Source: Nitrospira sp. (lineage in GTDB: Bacteria > Nitrospirota > Nitrospiria > Nitrospirales > Nitrospiraceae). From it: 64,000 nt of DNA. Location of the stretch: positions 1,561,001 to 1,625,000 of the forward strand of contig CP126122.1 of NCBI GenBank assembly GCA_030123565.1. The letters are read 5' to 3'. A program made the position numbers and the translations under genes. This document shows, piece after piece, positions 17,472-26,722 of the stretch (the first letter of the stretch is position 1; each line of letters begins with the position of its first letter). The notes under the pieces were generated by a model, which did no database searches, was not told the origin of the DNA, and saw only the letters and a list, made by a program, of their open reading frames with translations.

Positions 17472-18455
17472 ATGTCGAATCTCATCAATGAAATCGATGC
17501 GCGGACCAGGTTGGCCGGCGCCAATCAGATGGAACTGTTGTTGTTCAAGCTGGGAACGAACGAAATCTACGGTATCAACGTCTTCAAGGTCCGCGAGGTG
17601 ATGAAACTGCCGGCGCTCACCCAGATTCCTGAAGCGGACAGCCGTATCGTGGGCATGGCCAACATCCGTGGGATCATGGTGCCCGTGGTGGGCCTCAAAC
17701 GCAGCTTGGGGTTGGGGACGGAGTCGGAGGGGCACATGGGAAACACGACGGGACCGCACCCCTATTTGATCGTGTCCGAATATAACGGGAGCCTGCAAGG
17801 GTTTCTCGTGTCCGGCGTCGATCGCATCATTCGCTTCTCATGGGCTGCGATCAAGACTCCTCCGGCGATCGTCAGGGAAAACAATAAAGGCGCGGTCACG
17901 GCCGTGACGATGTTAGATAATGGCCGGATGGTGCTGATTCTCGACGTGGAGAAAGTACTGCACGATATCTGTCCTCGCTCGGACGACGAAGTGTTCGCGG
18001 GGATGGTGGCGTCTCCGGCCTTGAAATCCAAGTGCATGTTGTTTGCCGATGATTCCTCGGTGGCGAGGACGCAAATCCGCAAGGCGCTGGAGCGTCTCGA
18101 GATGTCGTACATCATGGCCACTACCGGCGGGGAAGCCTGGACGAAACTGCAGGCGCTTGCGGAGCAGGCCACGGCGGAAGGCAAACCACGTGTCGATCAG
18201 ATCCACTGCATTTTGAGCGATATCGAAATGCCGGAAATGGACGGGTTCACCTTGACGAAACACATCCGCGCGGACCCGAGGCTGGCGCACCTACCCGTGA
18301 TGCTCCATTCCTCCTTGACGGGCGCCTGCAACATGGAAAAGGGCAAAGCCGTCGGTGCGACCGACTACATCACGAAGTTTGACGCGAAAATCCTGGGAGA
18401 AAAACTGTCGTTTCATCTCAGTCAGGAAAAACCGCCGACAAGTAAAGCAGCCTGA
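17472..18455 (+). CDS. cheV: CheV-type coupling protein (CheW-REC)
   Basis: 327 aa. A CheW domain (residues about 15-170; V-F-K-V-R-E-V-M-K-L-P and G-M-A-N-I-R-G-I-M-V-P-V-V) is followed by a receiver domain with D-D in M-L-F-A-D-D-S-S-V-A-R, phospho-acceptor Asp in C-I-L-S-D-I-E-M-P-E-M-D-G and Lys in D-Y-I-T-K-F. It couples receptors to CheA and can adapt via phosphorylation. ATG 17472 has a GGAGGAG site; the reading from 17397 is upstream sequence. Confidence 0.93.
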   Translation: MSNLINEIDARTRLAGANQMELLLFKLGTNEIYGINVFKVREVMKLPALTQIPEADSRIVGMANIRGIMVPVVGLKRSLGLGTESEGHMGNTTGPHPYLIVSEYNGSLQGFLVSGVDRIIRFSWAAIKTPPAIVRENNKGAVTAVTMLDNGRMVLILDVEKVLHDICPRSDDEVFAGMVASPALKSKCMLFADDSSVARTQIRKALERLEMSYIMATTGGEAWTKLQALAEQATAEGKPRVDQIHCILSDIEMPEMDGFTLTKHIRADPRLAHLPVMLHSSLTGACNMEKGKAVGATDYITKFDAKILGEKLSFHLSQEKPPTSKAA

Positions 18456-18534
18456 AGCGACGGGTGTACGGTCGATCGCATGGAGGGGCATTCAAGCTTT
18501 CGCGGCGGACGGCCGATGTAACGGGCAGGAAACC

Positions 18535-19632
18535 ATGGCTATTCCATTCTCACAGACGACAACTGGAACCTGTCCGGTTCGTGTTTTGGTCGTGGACGAT
18601 TCCGCCTTTATGCGGAAGAGCCTGACCAGCATGCTGGAAGGGGACAAACAGATTCAAGTCGTGGGAGTCGCACGAAACGGAGAAGAGGCGATCCAGCAGG
18701 TGCAACAATTAAAGCCCGACGTCGTCACCATGGATGTGGAGATGCCCGGTATGACGGGCCTGCAGGCCTTGCAGCACATCATGGCGAAACATCCCGTGCC
18801 GGTCATCATGGTGAGTTCCATTACGACCGAAGGCGCTCAAGAAACCCTGCAAGCGCTGGAATGGGGAGCGGTGGATTTTGTTCCCAAACAACTGGACGGC
18901 GTCGCCTCGAAAATCGCCGACATCCAAGCACAACTGGTCTCCAAAGTGCTGGCCGCCAGACACACCGGCGGGAAGTTGAAAAAAGTTCCGATGGCCGGGC
19001 TTGCAAAGATCGGCGCCCCGCCGGTCAAGGCTCTGAGCAGCTTCGCGGTCAGTGTGACCCGCGGCACGAAACTGATCGCCATAGGCTGTTCCACGGGCGG
19101 CCCGCAGGCCCTATTCGAAATCATGCCGATGATCCCAGTGGATTGTCCGGCCGGAATCGTCATCGTGCAACACATGCCCAAATCGTTCACCAAAACGTTT
19201 GCCGAGCGGCTCAATAACCTCTGCGCACTTGAGGTCCGCGAAGCGGTCGAGGGCGACGAGGTGCGGCCGGGCCGCGTGCTCGTGGCGCCGGGAGGCGTTC
19301 AGTTACGCGTCGTCAGGAAAACCATCACCAGCACGGTCGTTTCACTGGCACCGAACGTGGAGCACCATCCGCATGCGCCTTCCGCCGACATTATGCTCAA
19401 GTCGGTGGCGGCGTTGTACGGCGAGCGCAGCATCGGTGTGATCTTGACCGGGATGGGACACGACGGGTTGGAAGGCATGAAAGCGATCAAGGCGGCAAAA
19501 GGACGGACGATCGCGCAGGATGAGGCATCCTGCGTCGTCTACGGCATGCCGAAAGCCGTCGTGGAAGCAGGATGTGCGGAAAAGGTGGTTTCGCTCTCCA
19601 ACGTAATCGGCGAAATCATGAATATGGTGTGA
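18535..19632 (+). CDS. cheB: Chemotaxis-specific methylesterase CheB
   Basis: 365 aa. Receiver domain (V-L-V-V-D-D-S-A-F-M-R-K; phospho-Asp in V-V-T-M-D-V-E-M-P-G) and methylesterase domain with the Ser in I-A-I-G-C-S-T-G-G-P-Q, His in I-V-I-V-Q-H-M-P and Asp in T-G-M-G-H-D-G. It removes methyl groups or amides from receptor glutamates. ATG 18535 has GGCAGGA upstream. The chemoreceptor gene follows after 48 bp. Confidence 0.95.
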   Translation: MAIPFSQTTTGTCPVRVLVVDDSAFMRKSLTSMLEGDKQIQVVGVARNGEEAIQQVQQLKPDVVTMDVEMPGMTGLQALQHIMAKHPVPVIMVSSITTEGAQETLQALEWGAVDFVPKQLDGVASKIADIQAQLVSKVLAARHTGGKLKKVPMAGLAKIGAPPVKALSSFAVSVTRGTKLIAIGCSTGGPQALFEIMPMIPVDCPAGIVIVQHMPKSFTKTFAERLNNLCALEVREAVEGDEVRPGRVLVAPGGVQLRVVRKTITSTVVSLAPNVEHHPHAPSADIMLKSVAALYGERSIGVILTGMGHDGLEGMKAIKAAKGRTIAQDEASCVVYGMPKAVVEAGCAEKVVSLSNVIGEIMNMV

Positions 19633-19680
19633 CAGGGATCGTCATCTCAATCGTTCACAAAGGAGAGGGTAGGAGGCATT

Positions 19681-21366
19681 ATGGGGACCATCATGAAGAA
19701 TATGACCATCGGGCCGAAGTTTGTCCTGTCGATTTCTGCTGTGTCCATTCTGGTGATCATGCTCGGTCTTTTTGTGTTGTACCAGCAGGAAGAAGCCAAG
19801 ATGGACACGATGCTGGCAGGACGCAGCAACATCATCAGCACGCAGATCATGATCGGCCGGGCCTATATCACGCAGAACTATGTGGCCAAGGTCAAGAAAT
19901 CGAAAGCCGGCGGGGAGATCCAGGTGCTCAAGGACCACACGGGTGTGCCAGACGCCATTCCCTTCCCCGCGACGGCGGTCAGGGAAATGGGTGAGGAGGC
20001 CACGCGCACGGGGCTGTACAGCGCCCGCCTGGTCAGCCAAAACCCGATGAATCCGGCGAATACCCCCAAGGACAATTTCGAGAATGAAGCGCTGCGCGCC
20101 ATCATGGCCGGGGCGGAGAGTTACGCCCGGCGCGACGACGTCAATGGGGTGCAGACCTTTCGCCGAGCGGTCGTGGATAAGGCCTCGTCCGCAGCCTGCC
20201 TGAGCTGCCATACCAACAATCAAGTCGGCGATACGCTGGGTATGTTGAGCCTCTCGCTTCCGATGGCGGAAGCCGTCGCCCTTTCGAACCGGTCGATGTG
20301 GCAGACCGGCGGATTGATGGCAGGGATCGTCGTCATCATCATGCTGGTCACCTATTTCTTGCTGCGCAACATCGTGCTGAAACCGTTGGCCAGGATGAGC
20401 GAGATCTCGAAAGACATCGCCAAGGGCGAGGGCGACTTGACCAAGCGCGTCCCTTGCGAAGGCAACGATGAAATCGCGCACATGGGCGGCTACTTCAATG
20501 AATTCATCGAAAAGCTGCAGCAGATGATCAAGAAGGTGGCGCATGTCACGGACAAAGTGGCGTCGGCGTCGGTCGAACTGTCTGCGACCGCCGAAGAGAT
20601 TTCAAAGGGAACCGACACCCTGACGTCGCGTGCGTCACAAACCGCGGCCGCAGTGGAAGAAATGAACGCCACCGTCGGTCAAGTGGCGCAGAACTCCGGC
20701 AAAGCCGCGAGCCTGGCACAGGATACGGTCAAGACGGCGCAAGACGGCGGCACCGTGGTGTCCAGCACCATTTCCGGAATGCAGCAATTGTCCGACGCCG
20801 TCACCAACTCCGCGACGATCATCTCCGAACTCGGCAAGTCGTCCGATCAGATCGGGGAGATCGTACGGACGATCGAAGACATTGCCGACCAGACCAACTT
20901 GCTGGCCTTGAACGCGGCGATCGAAGCGGCCAGAGCCGGTGAGCAGGGACGAGGCTTCGCGGTCGTGGCCGATGAGGTGCGGAAGCTCGCCGAGCGGACG
21001 ACCAAAGCCACGAAGGAGATCGGCGACATGATCCGCCAGATCCAACATGATACGCGGGGAGCCGTCGATTCGATGCAGCAGGGCACGCAGAAAGTCACGG
21101 CGGGCGTCGATCTGGTCAACAAGACCGGCGAAGCCTTGTCGCAGATCGTGCGCATGGTTTCGGAAAGCGCGGACATGATCCGGCAGATCGCCGTGGCGTC
21201 GGAAGAGCAATCGGTCGCCACCCAGCAGATTGCGAGCGACATCGAGCAGGTGGCGAAGGTCACGAAAGAGTCCTCGTCGGGGGCCCATGAGTCGGCCAAA
21301 GCCAGCCAGGACCTGAGTCAACTGGCCGTCGAACTGCAGGGAATCGTGGGTGGATTCAAGATCTGA
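19681..21366 (+). CDS. Methyl-accepting chemotaxis protein with DUF3365-like haem c sensor domain
   Basis: 561 aa membrane receptor. TM1 spans residues about 12-35. The periplasmic region carries a C-L-S-C-H haem c attachment motif (about residues 175-179) in a DUF3365/Tll0287-like context. TM2 spans about 205-228. HAMP is followed by the signalling tip [21 protein letters not shown]. The CXXCH implies covalent haem, so the ligand is likely a redox state, O2, NO or a related small molecule. It is flanked by cheB and cheW, suggesting it is the dedicated receptor of this cluster. It lacks a C-terminal CheR-binding pentapeptide (ends in G-F-K-I). Confidence 0.9.
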   Translation: MGTIMKNMTIGPKFVLSISAVSILVIMLGLFVLYQQEEAKMDTMLAGRSNIISTQIMIGRAYITQNYVAKVKKSKAGGEIQVLKDHTGVPDAIPFPATAVREMGEEATRTGLYSARLVSQNPMNPANTPKDNFENEALRAIMAGAESYARRDDVNGVQTFRRAVVDKASSAACLSCHTNNQVGDTLGMLSLSLPMAEAVALSNRSMWQTGGLMAGIVVIIMLVTYFLLRNIVLKPLARMSEISKDIAKGEGDLTKRVPCEGNDEIAHMGGYFNEFIEKLQQMIKKVAHVTDKVASASVELSATAEEISKGTDTLTSRASQTAAAVEEMNATVGQVAQNSGKAASLAQDTVKTAQDGGTVVSSTISGMQQLSDAVTNSATIISELGKSSDQIGEIVRTIEDIADQTNLLALNAAIEAARAGEQGRGFAVVADEVRKLAERTTKATKEIGDMIRQIQHDTRGAVDSMQQGTQKVTAGVDLVNKTGEALSQIVRMVSESADMIRQIAVASEEQSVATQQIASDIEQVAKVTKESSSGAHESAKASQDLSQLAVELQGIVGGFKI

Positions 21367-21394
21367 GCACATCCACCACGAGAAGGAGCCCAGC

Positions 21395-21913
21395 ATGAGT
21401 GCCACGGAACAACAGGTGAAACCTCACCACCAGGCGGACGCAGAACAGTCTGCGGACCGCCTGGTCGAGAGGGCGGGGGACGATCTCTGCCAGTTCGTCA
21501 TCTGCCGAATCGGCAATGAAGAGTTCGCAGTGGATGTTCTGAGCGTGCAGGAAATCAATCGGATCGTGGAAGTGACACGAGTCCCGAAGACGCCGCACTA
21601 CGTCGAGGGTGTGATCAATCTGCGGGGGCGGATCATTCCGGTGCTGGACCTCCGGAAACTGTTCGGCCTCACGGGTGCCAAACAGACGACGCAAACCAGG
21701 ATCGTCGTGGTGTCCGTGCAAGCCAGACTGGTCGGGCTGGTGGTGGATTCGGTGGAAGAGGTCCTGCGCGTGCCGAAAAGCGCCATCGAGCCTCCGCCTT
21801 CCGTCGGCACCATGGCCGGAGCGGAATTCACGCAAGGGGTAGGGCGCATCGAGGATCGACTCCTCATCCTCGTAGATTTGAATCGGCTGCTTCTCACTCG
21901 GGAAGCCGCATAG
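21395..21913 (+). CDS. cheW: Chemotaxis coupling protein CheW
   Basis: 172 aa, CheW domain from about residue 33 (F-V-I-C-R-I-G-N-E-E-F-A-V-D-V-L-S-V-Q-E-I) with G-V-I-N-L-R-G-R-I-I-P-V-L-D-L-R. The first 30 residues are a polar His/Gln-rich extension absent from minimal CheW proteins. It bridges receptor and CheA. AGAAGGAG precedes the ATG. Confidence 0.93.
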   Translation: MSATEQQVKPHHQADAEQSADRLVERAGDDLCQFVICRIGNEEFAVDVLSVQEINRIVEVTRVPKTPHYVEGVINLRGRIIPVLDLRKLFGLTGAKQTTQTRIVVVSVQARLVGLVVDSVEEVLRVPKSAIEPPPSVGTMAGAEFTQGVGRIEDRLLILVDLNRLLLTREAA

Positions 21914-21917
21914 CCGT

Positions 21918-22160
21918 TTATGAGTCGGAAGAATCGGAAGGGCGGGGCAGGGAGGTCCCGCGGTGCTGTTGAGCATCCAGGACCCGTTGAAGCAGCTGTA
22001 GCGATTCCGTCAACACATCCGACGCACAATTCAGAGTCACATGAAACTGTTGCATGGCTTCCGACCAGCGACCTTCCAGCTGCAGAGTCTGAAACTTCCG
22101 GTGTTGCTCGTCGAGAATGGCTTGTTTGGCATCGAGCATCAAGCTATCGGCAGGACCCAC
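21918..22160 (-). CDS. Small hypothetical helical protein, antisense between cheW and motA
   Basis: About 80 aa from a GTG at 22160 that has a perfect GGAGGT six bases upstream; a longer TTG start at 22178 has no such site. The sequence is acidic and helical (M-L-D-A-K-Q-A-I-L-D-E-Q-H-R-K-F, then E-G-R-W-S-E-A-M-Q-Q-F), with a Trp-containing second helix like small flagellar chaperones. No recognised family. It fills the otherwise empty 386-bp gap between cheW and motA and is convergent with cheW (4 bp apart), which supports a real gene. An artefact remains possible. Confidence 0.55.
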   Translation of the reverse strand: MGPADSLMLDAKQAILDEQHRKFQTLQLEGRWSEAMQQFHVTLNCASDVLTESLQLLQRVLDAQQHRGTSLPRPSDSSDS

Positions 22161-22299
22161 AACAGCACCTCCATGCAAGACAGTCGTGACTCAGGTGCAC
22201 GGTATCAAAGGGAGTCCGGCCGGCGCAAGCCCACCATTTCGGCTTCCGACGTTACTTTTGAGGGAACCAGGCCGTTTGTGGATGTGAGGTGAATGGACC

Positions 22300-23070
22300 G
22301 TGGACATAGCCACCATACTGGGCGTCGTGATTGCGATCGGATCGATCCTGGGCGGTCAAGCCCTCGAAGGCGGGCACATCGGGTCGATTCTCCAATTGAC
22401 GGCGTTCATCATCGTCATGGGTGGAACGATCGGGGCCTGCTGTGTACAAAACCCCCTTCCCGTCGTCATTAAAGCAGTCGGCTCGCTCTCCTTGGCGATC
22501 TCCAATCCCCATCATGATGTCAAAGGGACCATCACCCAGATTCTGGACCTGGCCAATATTTCGCGCAAACAGGGTCTGCTCGCGCTGGAAGGGAAATTGA
22601 AAGACCTGCACGACCCCTTTTTTCGGAAGGGCGTGCAGTTGATCGTCGACGGAACCGACCCGAAACTCTTACAGGAGATCCTGGAAATCGAAGTCGAGCA
22701 CCACGAAGAGGAAGGAGTCCAAGCCGCCAAGGTGTGGGAAGCAGCCGGCGGGTATGCGCCGACCGTGGGCATTCTCGGTGCGGTACTCGGTTTGATCCAT
22801 GTGATGGAAAACCTGGCCGACCCCTCCAAGCTGGGAGGCGGTATTGCCGTCGCGTTCGTGGCCACCGTCTACGGCGTCGGGGCCGCCAACCTCTTTTTCC
22901 TGCCGATCGCCAACAAGATCAAGTTCAAATTGAAGGAAGAGGCCGGCCTGCGAACCATGGTGGTCCTGGGTCTTATCGGTTTGGCACAAGGGGAGAATCC
23001 CAGGCTGCTGCAGGAGAAACTGGAAAGTTACCTGCCTCCGAACGAACGGACCAAAGACGAAAAAAAATAA
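22300..23070 (+). CDS. motA: Flagellar motor stator protein MotA
   Basis: 256 aa inner-membrane stator. Four membrane segments: D-I-A-T-I-L-G-V-V-I-A-I-G-S-I-L-G-G, L-T-A-F-I-I-V-M-G-G-T-I-G-A, then Y-A-P-T-V-G-I-L-G-A-V-L-G-L and G-G-I-A-V-A-F-V-A-T-V-Y-G-V-G-A. It starts at GTG 22300 after GAGGTG. It forms the ion channel with MotB. The chemically H+-type or Na+-type ion cannot be settled here. Confidence 0.95.
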   Translation: MDIATILGVVIAIGSILGGQALEGGHIGSILQLTAFIIVMGGTIGACCVQNPLPVVIKAVGSLSLAISNPHHDVKGTITQILDLANISRKQGLLALEGKLKDLHDPFFRKGVQLIVDGTDPKLLQEILEIEVEHHEEEGVQAAKVWEAAGGYAPTVGILGAVLGLIHVMENLADPSKLGGGIAVAFVATVYGVGAANLFFLPIANKIKFKLKEEAGLRTMVVLGLIGLAQGENPRLLQEKLESYLPPNERTKDEKK

Positions 23071-23147
23071 CCCGTCGTTCGTGAAGCGTATCCCGTTTTC
23101 GGATGCAGACGCTTCACATTTCACGAGGGACGATCGACGGTTACCAG

Positions 23148-23918
23148 ATGGCGAAGAAAAAACACGAAGAACACGAGAATCACGAACGCTGGCTGGTGTC
23201 CTATGCCGACTTCATCACCCTGTTGTTCGCCTTCTTCGTCGTGATGTACTCGGTGTCTTCCGTGAACGAAGGCAAGTACCGAACCGTGAGCGATTCCATC
23301 AAGGCCGCCTTGAATCCGGTGAACAGCACGCCCTCCAGCCGTCTCCCCTTCAACATCGGCGACGCGAAACCGAAGCTGATGAGCCCCGACATCATCAGTG
23401 CTAACGAGCCGGTCATCCGCCGCATGCGGGAAATCATGAAACGGATTCATCCGAGCCTCAAGCTGGAGATGCCCGACATCAAAGTGGTGGAAACCGGGAA
23501 CGGCACCATCGTGATTTCCCTACCGGAGTCCATTCTTTTCAACAGCGGAGAAGCGCGCGTGCGGCAGGAAGCCTTGCCGTTCCTGAAAGCCCTGTCTGAG
23601 ATCCTGATCGAAATGGACCGCCATATCCGCATCCTCGGCCACACCGACAACGTGCCGATCAGGACGGCGCAGTTTCCGTCCAATTGGGAGCTTTCCGCAG
23701 GGCGAGCGGTCATGGTCGCCAGAATCTTTTCCGAACTCTATGGGGTCCCGATCGCGCATCTTTCTGCGACCGGCTTTGCGGATGCCAAACCAGTGGCCAG
23801 CAACGATACCCCTGAAGGACGGATGAAGAACCGTCGCGTGGAAATCGTCGTCCTTGAAAGGGCTGACAGCGATGTCCCGGCGGATGCGTCATTCCCGTCG
23901 GCAAGCCCTCCGGCGTGA
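23148..23918 (+). CDS. motB: Flagellar motor stator protein MotB
   Basis: 256 aa. Short basic N-terminus (M-A-K-K-K-H-E-E-H-E), one TM with the conserved channel Asp in W-L-V-S-Y-A-D-F-I-T-L-L-F-A-F-F, and a C-terminal OmpA-like peptidoglycan-binding domain (I-L-G-H-T-D-N-V-P-I, then N-R-R-V-E-I-V-V-L). ATG 23148 gives the usual family start; the reading from 23103 adds 15 residues. It pairs with motA 77 bp upstream. Confidence 0.94.
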   Translation: MAKKKHEEHENHERWLVSYADFITLLFAFFVVMYSVSSVNEGKYRTVSDSIKAALNPVNSTPSSRLPFNIGDAKPKLMSPDIISANEPVIRRMREIMKRIHPSLKLEMPDIKVVETGNGTIVISLPESILFNSGEARVRQEALPFLKALSEILIEMDRHIRILGHTDNVPIRTAQFPSNWELSAGRAVMVARIFSELYGVPIAHLSATGFADAKPVASNDTPEGRMKNRRVEIVVLERADSDVPADASFPSASPPA

Positions 23919-23988
23919 TCGCTTCCATCGGCCGAAGTCCTGTAAGGATTCCGACAGATACCTCGGGAGTTTCGGTTCTTCCGCAAGT

Positions 23989-24009
23989 GGTGGGCAGAAA
24001 TTGCCCACC
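23989..24009 (+). terminator. Hairpin downstream of motB
   Basis: GGTGGGCA / TGCCCACC perfect 8-bp stem with a GAAAT loop, 70 bp after the motB stop and before the DUF420 gene. It lacks a T-run, so termination is only inferred. Confidence 0.4.
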
Positions 24010-24130
24010 CCCGTCGCAGCATCTGGGTTCCTGCGAGGCTTCGTCCCCGTCTCCTTCGTGCTTAAGAATCACTCCATACAGACCGATACAGCGCCGGGTG
24101 GGTGCGTACTTGCACCGGACTGAGCAGAAC

Positions 24131-24592
24131 ATGGACCTCAAGACAATCCTTTGGTACCTCGTCCTCTCCAGCTTGACGGTCGCCTATGTGATCATGTTGG
24201 CGGGGATTCATGCCGCAAGATCCCACGATGTTCCCCACCATTCGCATCGGATGATCGCCGGCTGCACCATCGTCGGGATGTGGCTGGTCGCCTATGTCCT
24301 CAAACAGCTCCTGTTCGGTCGTGAATCGTTCCAAGGCAGCGAGAGCCAATATTGGTCGCTGTACGTGCCGGTGTTCGTCGCACACATGCTGTTCGCTGTC
24401 TCCACCATCTGCCTGGGCGCCTACAATTTATGCATGGGACTGCATCGCCTTCGGTACGGAAGCGTGGGGGCAATGGCGGCCGGTATGACCACGCATCGCC
24501 GGTTGGGGCTCCTTCTCATCTGGACATTCACCGGCACCATGGTCACGGCCTATGCGGTCTATTGGATGCTCTTTGTTGGGTTCAGAGGATAA
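24131..24592 (+). CDS. DUF420-family membrane protein
   Basis: 153 aa, four membrane segments (starting near residues 6, 43, 79 and 125). Conserved histidines (H-H-S-H-R and V-F-V-A-H) and the overall layout match the DUF420 family, related to cytochrome-oxidase-assembly-type membrane proteins of the YozB kind. The longer reading from 23915 covers unrelated upstream sequence; ATG 24131 begins the first membrane segment. The reaction is unknown; in other genomes such genes lie near respiratory genes, here near chemotaxis and motility genes. Confidence 0.7.
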   Translation: MDLKTILWYLVLSSLTVAYVIMLAGIHAARSHDVPHHSHRMIAGCTIVGMWLVAYVLKQLLFGRESFQGSESQYWSLYVPVFVAHMLFAVSTICLGAYNLCMGLHRLRYGSVGAMAAGMTTHRRLGLLLIWTFTGTMVTAYAVYWMLFVGFRG

Positions 24593-24709
24593 GCCGTGGA
24601 AGGCTCGGTCACCGATCGGAGCCTGAGCCGATTCGCAGCCGATCTGCAATACGCGCGAGGGTGTTTATGCCCCATGGATGTCTCAATTCGGCAGTATAAA
24701 GGAGCCGTC

Positions 24710-25048
24710 ATGAAAATCACTCAAGAGAGTCGCGATCAGACCGTCACCTTGAAACTGGAGGGCAACTTTACCTATACCCAGCGCAAGCCCTTCCAGGAGG
24801 CCATCAAGAACATCGATGCGCAGAACGGAGGACATGTCATCATCGACCTCTCGCAGGTGGCGTTTCTCGACAGCGCGGCGCTGGGACTTTTGATGGTTAC
24901 GAATCGACAATTGCTGGCCGACAAGCGCACACTTTCGCTGGCGTATCCCGGCCCGACGGTCAGGCAAATCATTGAATTGGCCAACCTGCAGAAAACCATT
25001 CCGCTCATCGAGTCGGACGCATCGCCCCGGATCAGAAAAACGGCCTGA
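24710..25048 (+). CDS. STAS-domain anti-sigma factor antagonist 1
   Basis: 112 aa. STAS fold: M-K-I-T-Q-E-S-R-D then V-T-L-K-L-E-G-N-F-T-Y and the phosphorylation loop V-A-F-L-D-S-A-A-L-G-L-L, with the Ser after Asp as in RsbV/SpoIIAA-type antagonists. It has AAAGGAG upstream of ATG 24710. It opens a five-gene partner-switching set with STAS 2, the PP2C phosphatase, an HPt protein and a HATPase protein. It is probably phosphorylated by the HATPase protein at 27077 and dephosphorylated by the PP2C protein. Confidence 0.88.
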   Translation: MKITQESRDQTVTLKLEGNFTYTQRKPFQEAIKNIDAQNGGHVIIDLSQVAFLDSAALGLLMVTNRQLLADKRTLSLAYPGPTVRQIIELANLQKTIPLIESDASPRIRKTA

Positions 25049-25082
25049 GGTTGCGTCGCCTCGGCCACGAAAGGAGCCGTCC

Positions 25083-25433
25083 ATGCAGATCACTGAACGC
25101 CGGGTAGGCCATGCCGTCATCCTCGATGTGGTCGGAGAACTCACCTATGCCAATCGCGCCGCGTTCAAGGGAGCGACGGAACGGGTCAAGCAAGCCGGTT
25201 GCCGTTATGTGATCGTGAACATGGAGGGCGTGCGGTTTCTCGACAGTTCCGCGTTGGGCATGCTGGCATTGCTCTCACAGAGCCTCAAGGCCGGCCAGGG
25301 GATGGTCGGCCTGCTGAACCCTCAAAGTTATGTCAGAGAAATCATCAGTCTGGCGAATCTCCATCGTATGCTGCCGATCTACAACACGGAACAGGATGCG
25401 CTCGCAGGGTGCAGTCTGTCGGCGGCCGGATGA
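25083..25433 (+). CDS. STAS-domain anti-sigma factor antagonist 2
   Basis: 116 aa, second STAS protein in tandem, 34 bp after the first. The loop V-R-F-L-D-S-S-A-L-G-M-L carries the Ser-Ser after Asp. The two share the I-I-E-L-A-N-L / I-I-S-L-A-N-L helix near the C-terminus, so they are paralogues probably arisen by duplication. GAAAGGAG lies before ATG 25083. Its stop overlaps the next start as ATGA, tying its expression to the PP2C phosphatase. Confidence 0.88.
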   Translation: MQITERRVGHAVILDVVGELTYANRAAFKGATERVKQAGCRYVIVNMEGVRFLDSSALGMLALLSQSLKAGQGMVGLLNPQSYVREIISLANLHRMLPIYNTEQDALAGCSLSAAG

Positions 25434-26722
25434 GACCGACAGCAGGAGCAGGAGACGTGACGGGTCCCGCGCACCATACGGCTTGCAACTCCGCCGCTGG
25501 TGAAACCGCCAAGCCAGCCCCTGTCATCCTCCTCGTGGACGACGACGAGATCACCCGCATCAGCATGGCCGGGCGACTGAAACGGTTGGGGTATCGTGTG
25601 ATCGAAGCCGGCGATGGAAACGCCGGGCTGACGGCCACCCGCCGGCATCGTCCCGACCTGATCATTCTGGATTGGATGATGCCGGGATTGGACGGTCCGA
25701 GCGTCTGCGAAGCCATCCGGGCGGATGCCGAGCTCAAATCCAGCCACGTCGTGCTGATGACCGCGCATGACCGGCCGGATCAAATCGTCGAAGGATTGTC
25801 ACGCGGAGCCGATGATTTCCTGAGCAAGGCGGCCAGCAAGCAAGAAGTGCTGGCGCGGGTGCAGGCCAGCCTCCGGGCCAGTGCCCTCGTTCGCGAGATC
25901 GAACATACACGCGACGACCTCGACCGATCCCACCGGCTGCTCTCCGCCAAGCAGGCGGAACTCGAGAATGAGCTGCAGTCGGCCGCCGAATTCGTCAGGT
26001 CGCAACTTCCCCCTCCTGGCAGGCCTGCTCCGGGACTCGCCATGCAGTGGGCCTATCAACCGTCGCTGGCCTTGGGTGGAGACCTGTTTCAAGTTCGCCG
26101 ATGGGGACCGGATACGCTCGGTCTGTACATTCTCGACGCCTCGGGCCACGGGGTTGCCGCCGCCTTGCGCGCCATTGCGTTGATGAGTTTTCTCCGCGAG
26201 GACAATCTGGCCAGGGCCGTCGGCAGTTACGATCCAGGGACCATCATCACCGAAGCCAACCGCCGCTTTCCGTTGACGCAGGACGGCGAATATTTCACCC
26301 TCTGGGTGGGATGCCTGCACCTGCCGTCACGCACGCTGTCTTACGCGGCGGCCGGACATGGGGGGGCGATCGTGCAGTCGACCAAGGCCGCCTCTTACTG
26401 GCTGTCTTCCGCCAGTCTCCCCCTGGGGTTCGACCCTGAAACCACGTTCGACAGCACCTGTACGCAGTTACACGCGCAGGATCGATTGTATTTATTGAGC
26501 GACGGCATTTATGAGGCCCCGTCGGCCACCGGAGAGCTGTGGGGTCGTCCCCGTCTGCAAGAGGCCTTGGAAGCCAATCGCCGCCGCGCGTTGGAAGACA
26601 GCATCGACCACACGATCGCCACGGCCAGGCAATGGCTGGGCGGCGACACCTTCCCAGACGACGTGGCGCTCGTCGGGCTCGAAGTGCTGGACGAGTCGGG
26701 ATCGGCAAGGAGCCGATCGTAA
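25430..26722 (+). CDS. Response regulator with PP2C (SpoIIE-type) phosphatase domain
   Basis: 430 aa. REC domain (I-L-L-V-D-D-D-E-I-T-R; phospho-Asp in L-I-I-L-D-W-M-M-P-G-L-D-G; Lys followed by Ala rather than Pro), a coiled-coil linker (residues about 150-185, H-R-L-L-S-A-K-Q-A-E-L-E), then a PPM/SpoIIE phosphatase domain with metal-ligand Asp residues in L-A-L-G-G-D-L-F, L-D-A-S-G-H-G, S-D-G and F-P-D-D-V-A-L. It is the likely dephosphorylating output of a phosphorelay acting on the upstream STAS proteins. Start ATG 25430 overlaps the STAS stop. It resembles the HsbR type but lacks the C-terminal HATPase, which is encoded separately at 27077. Confidence 0.88.
   Translation: MRPTAGAGDVTGPAHHTACNSAAGETAKPAPVILLVDDDEITRISMAGRLKRLGYRVIEAGDGNAGLTATRRHRPDLIILDWMMPGLDGPSVCEAIRADAELKSSHVVLMTAHDRPDQIVEGLSRGADDFLSKAASKQEVLARVQASLRASALVREIEHTRDDLDRSHRLLSAKQAELENELQSAAEFVRSQLPPPGRPAPGLAMQWAYQPSLALGGDLFQVRRWGPDTLGLYILDASGHGVAAALRAIALMSFLREDNLARAVGSYDPGTIITEANRRFPLTQDGEYFTLWVGCLHLPSRTLSYAAAGHGGAIVQSTKAASYWLSSASLPLGFDPETTFDSTCTQLHAQDRLYLLSDGIYEAPSATGELWGRPRLQEALEANRRRALEDSIDHTIATARQWLGGDTFPDDVALVGLEVLDESGSARSRS

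Noticed and set aside
20635..21405. 256-codon minus-strand frame over the chemoreceptor
   Set aside because: Mirror of the conserved signalling domain; codon pattern follows the plus-strand gene.
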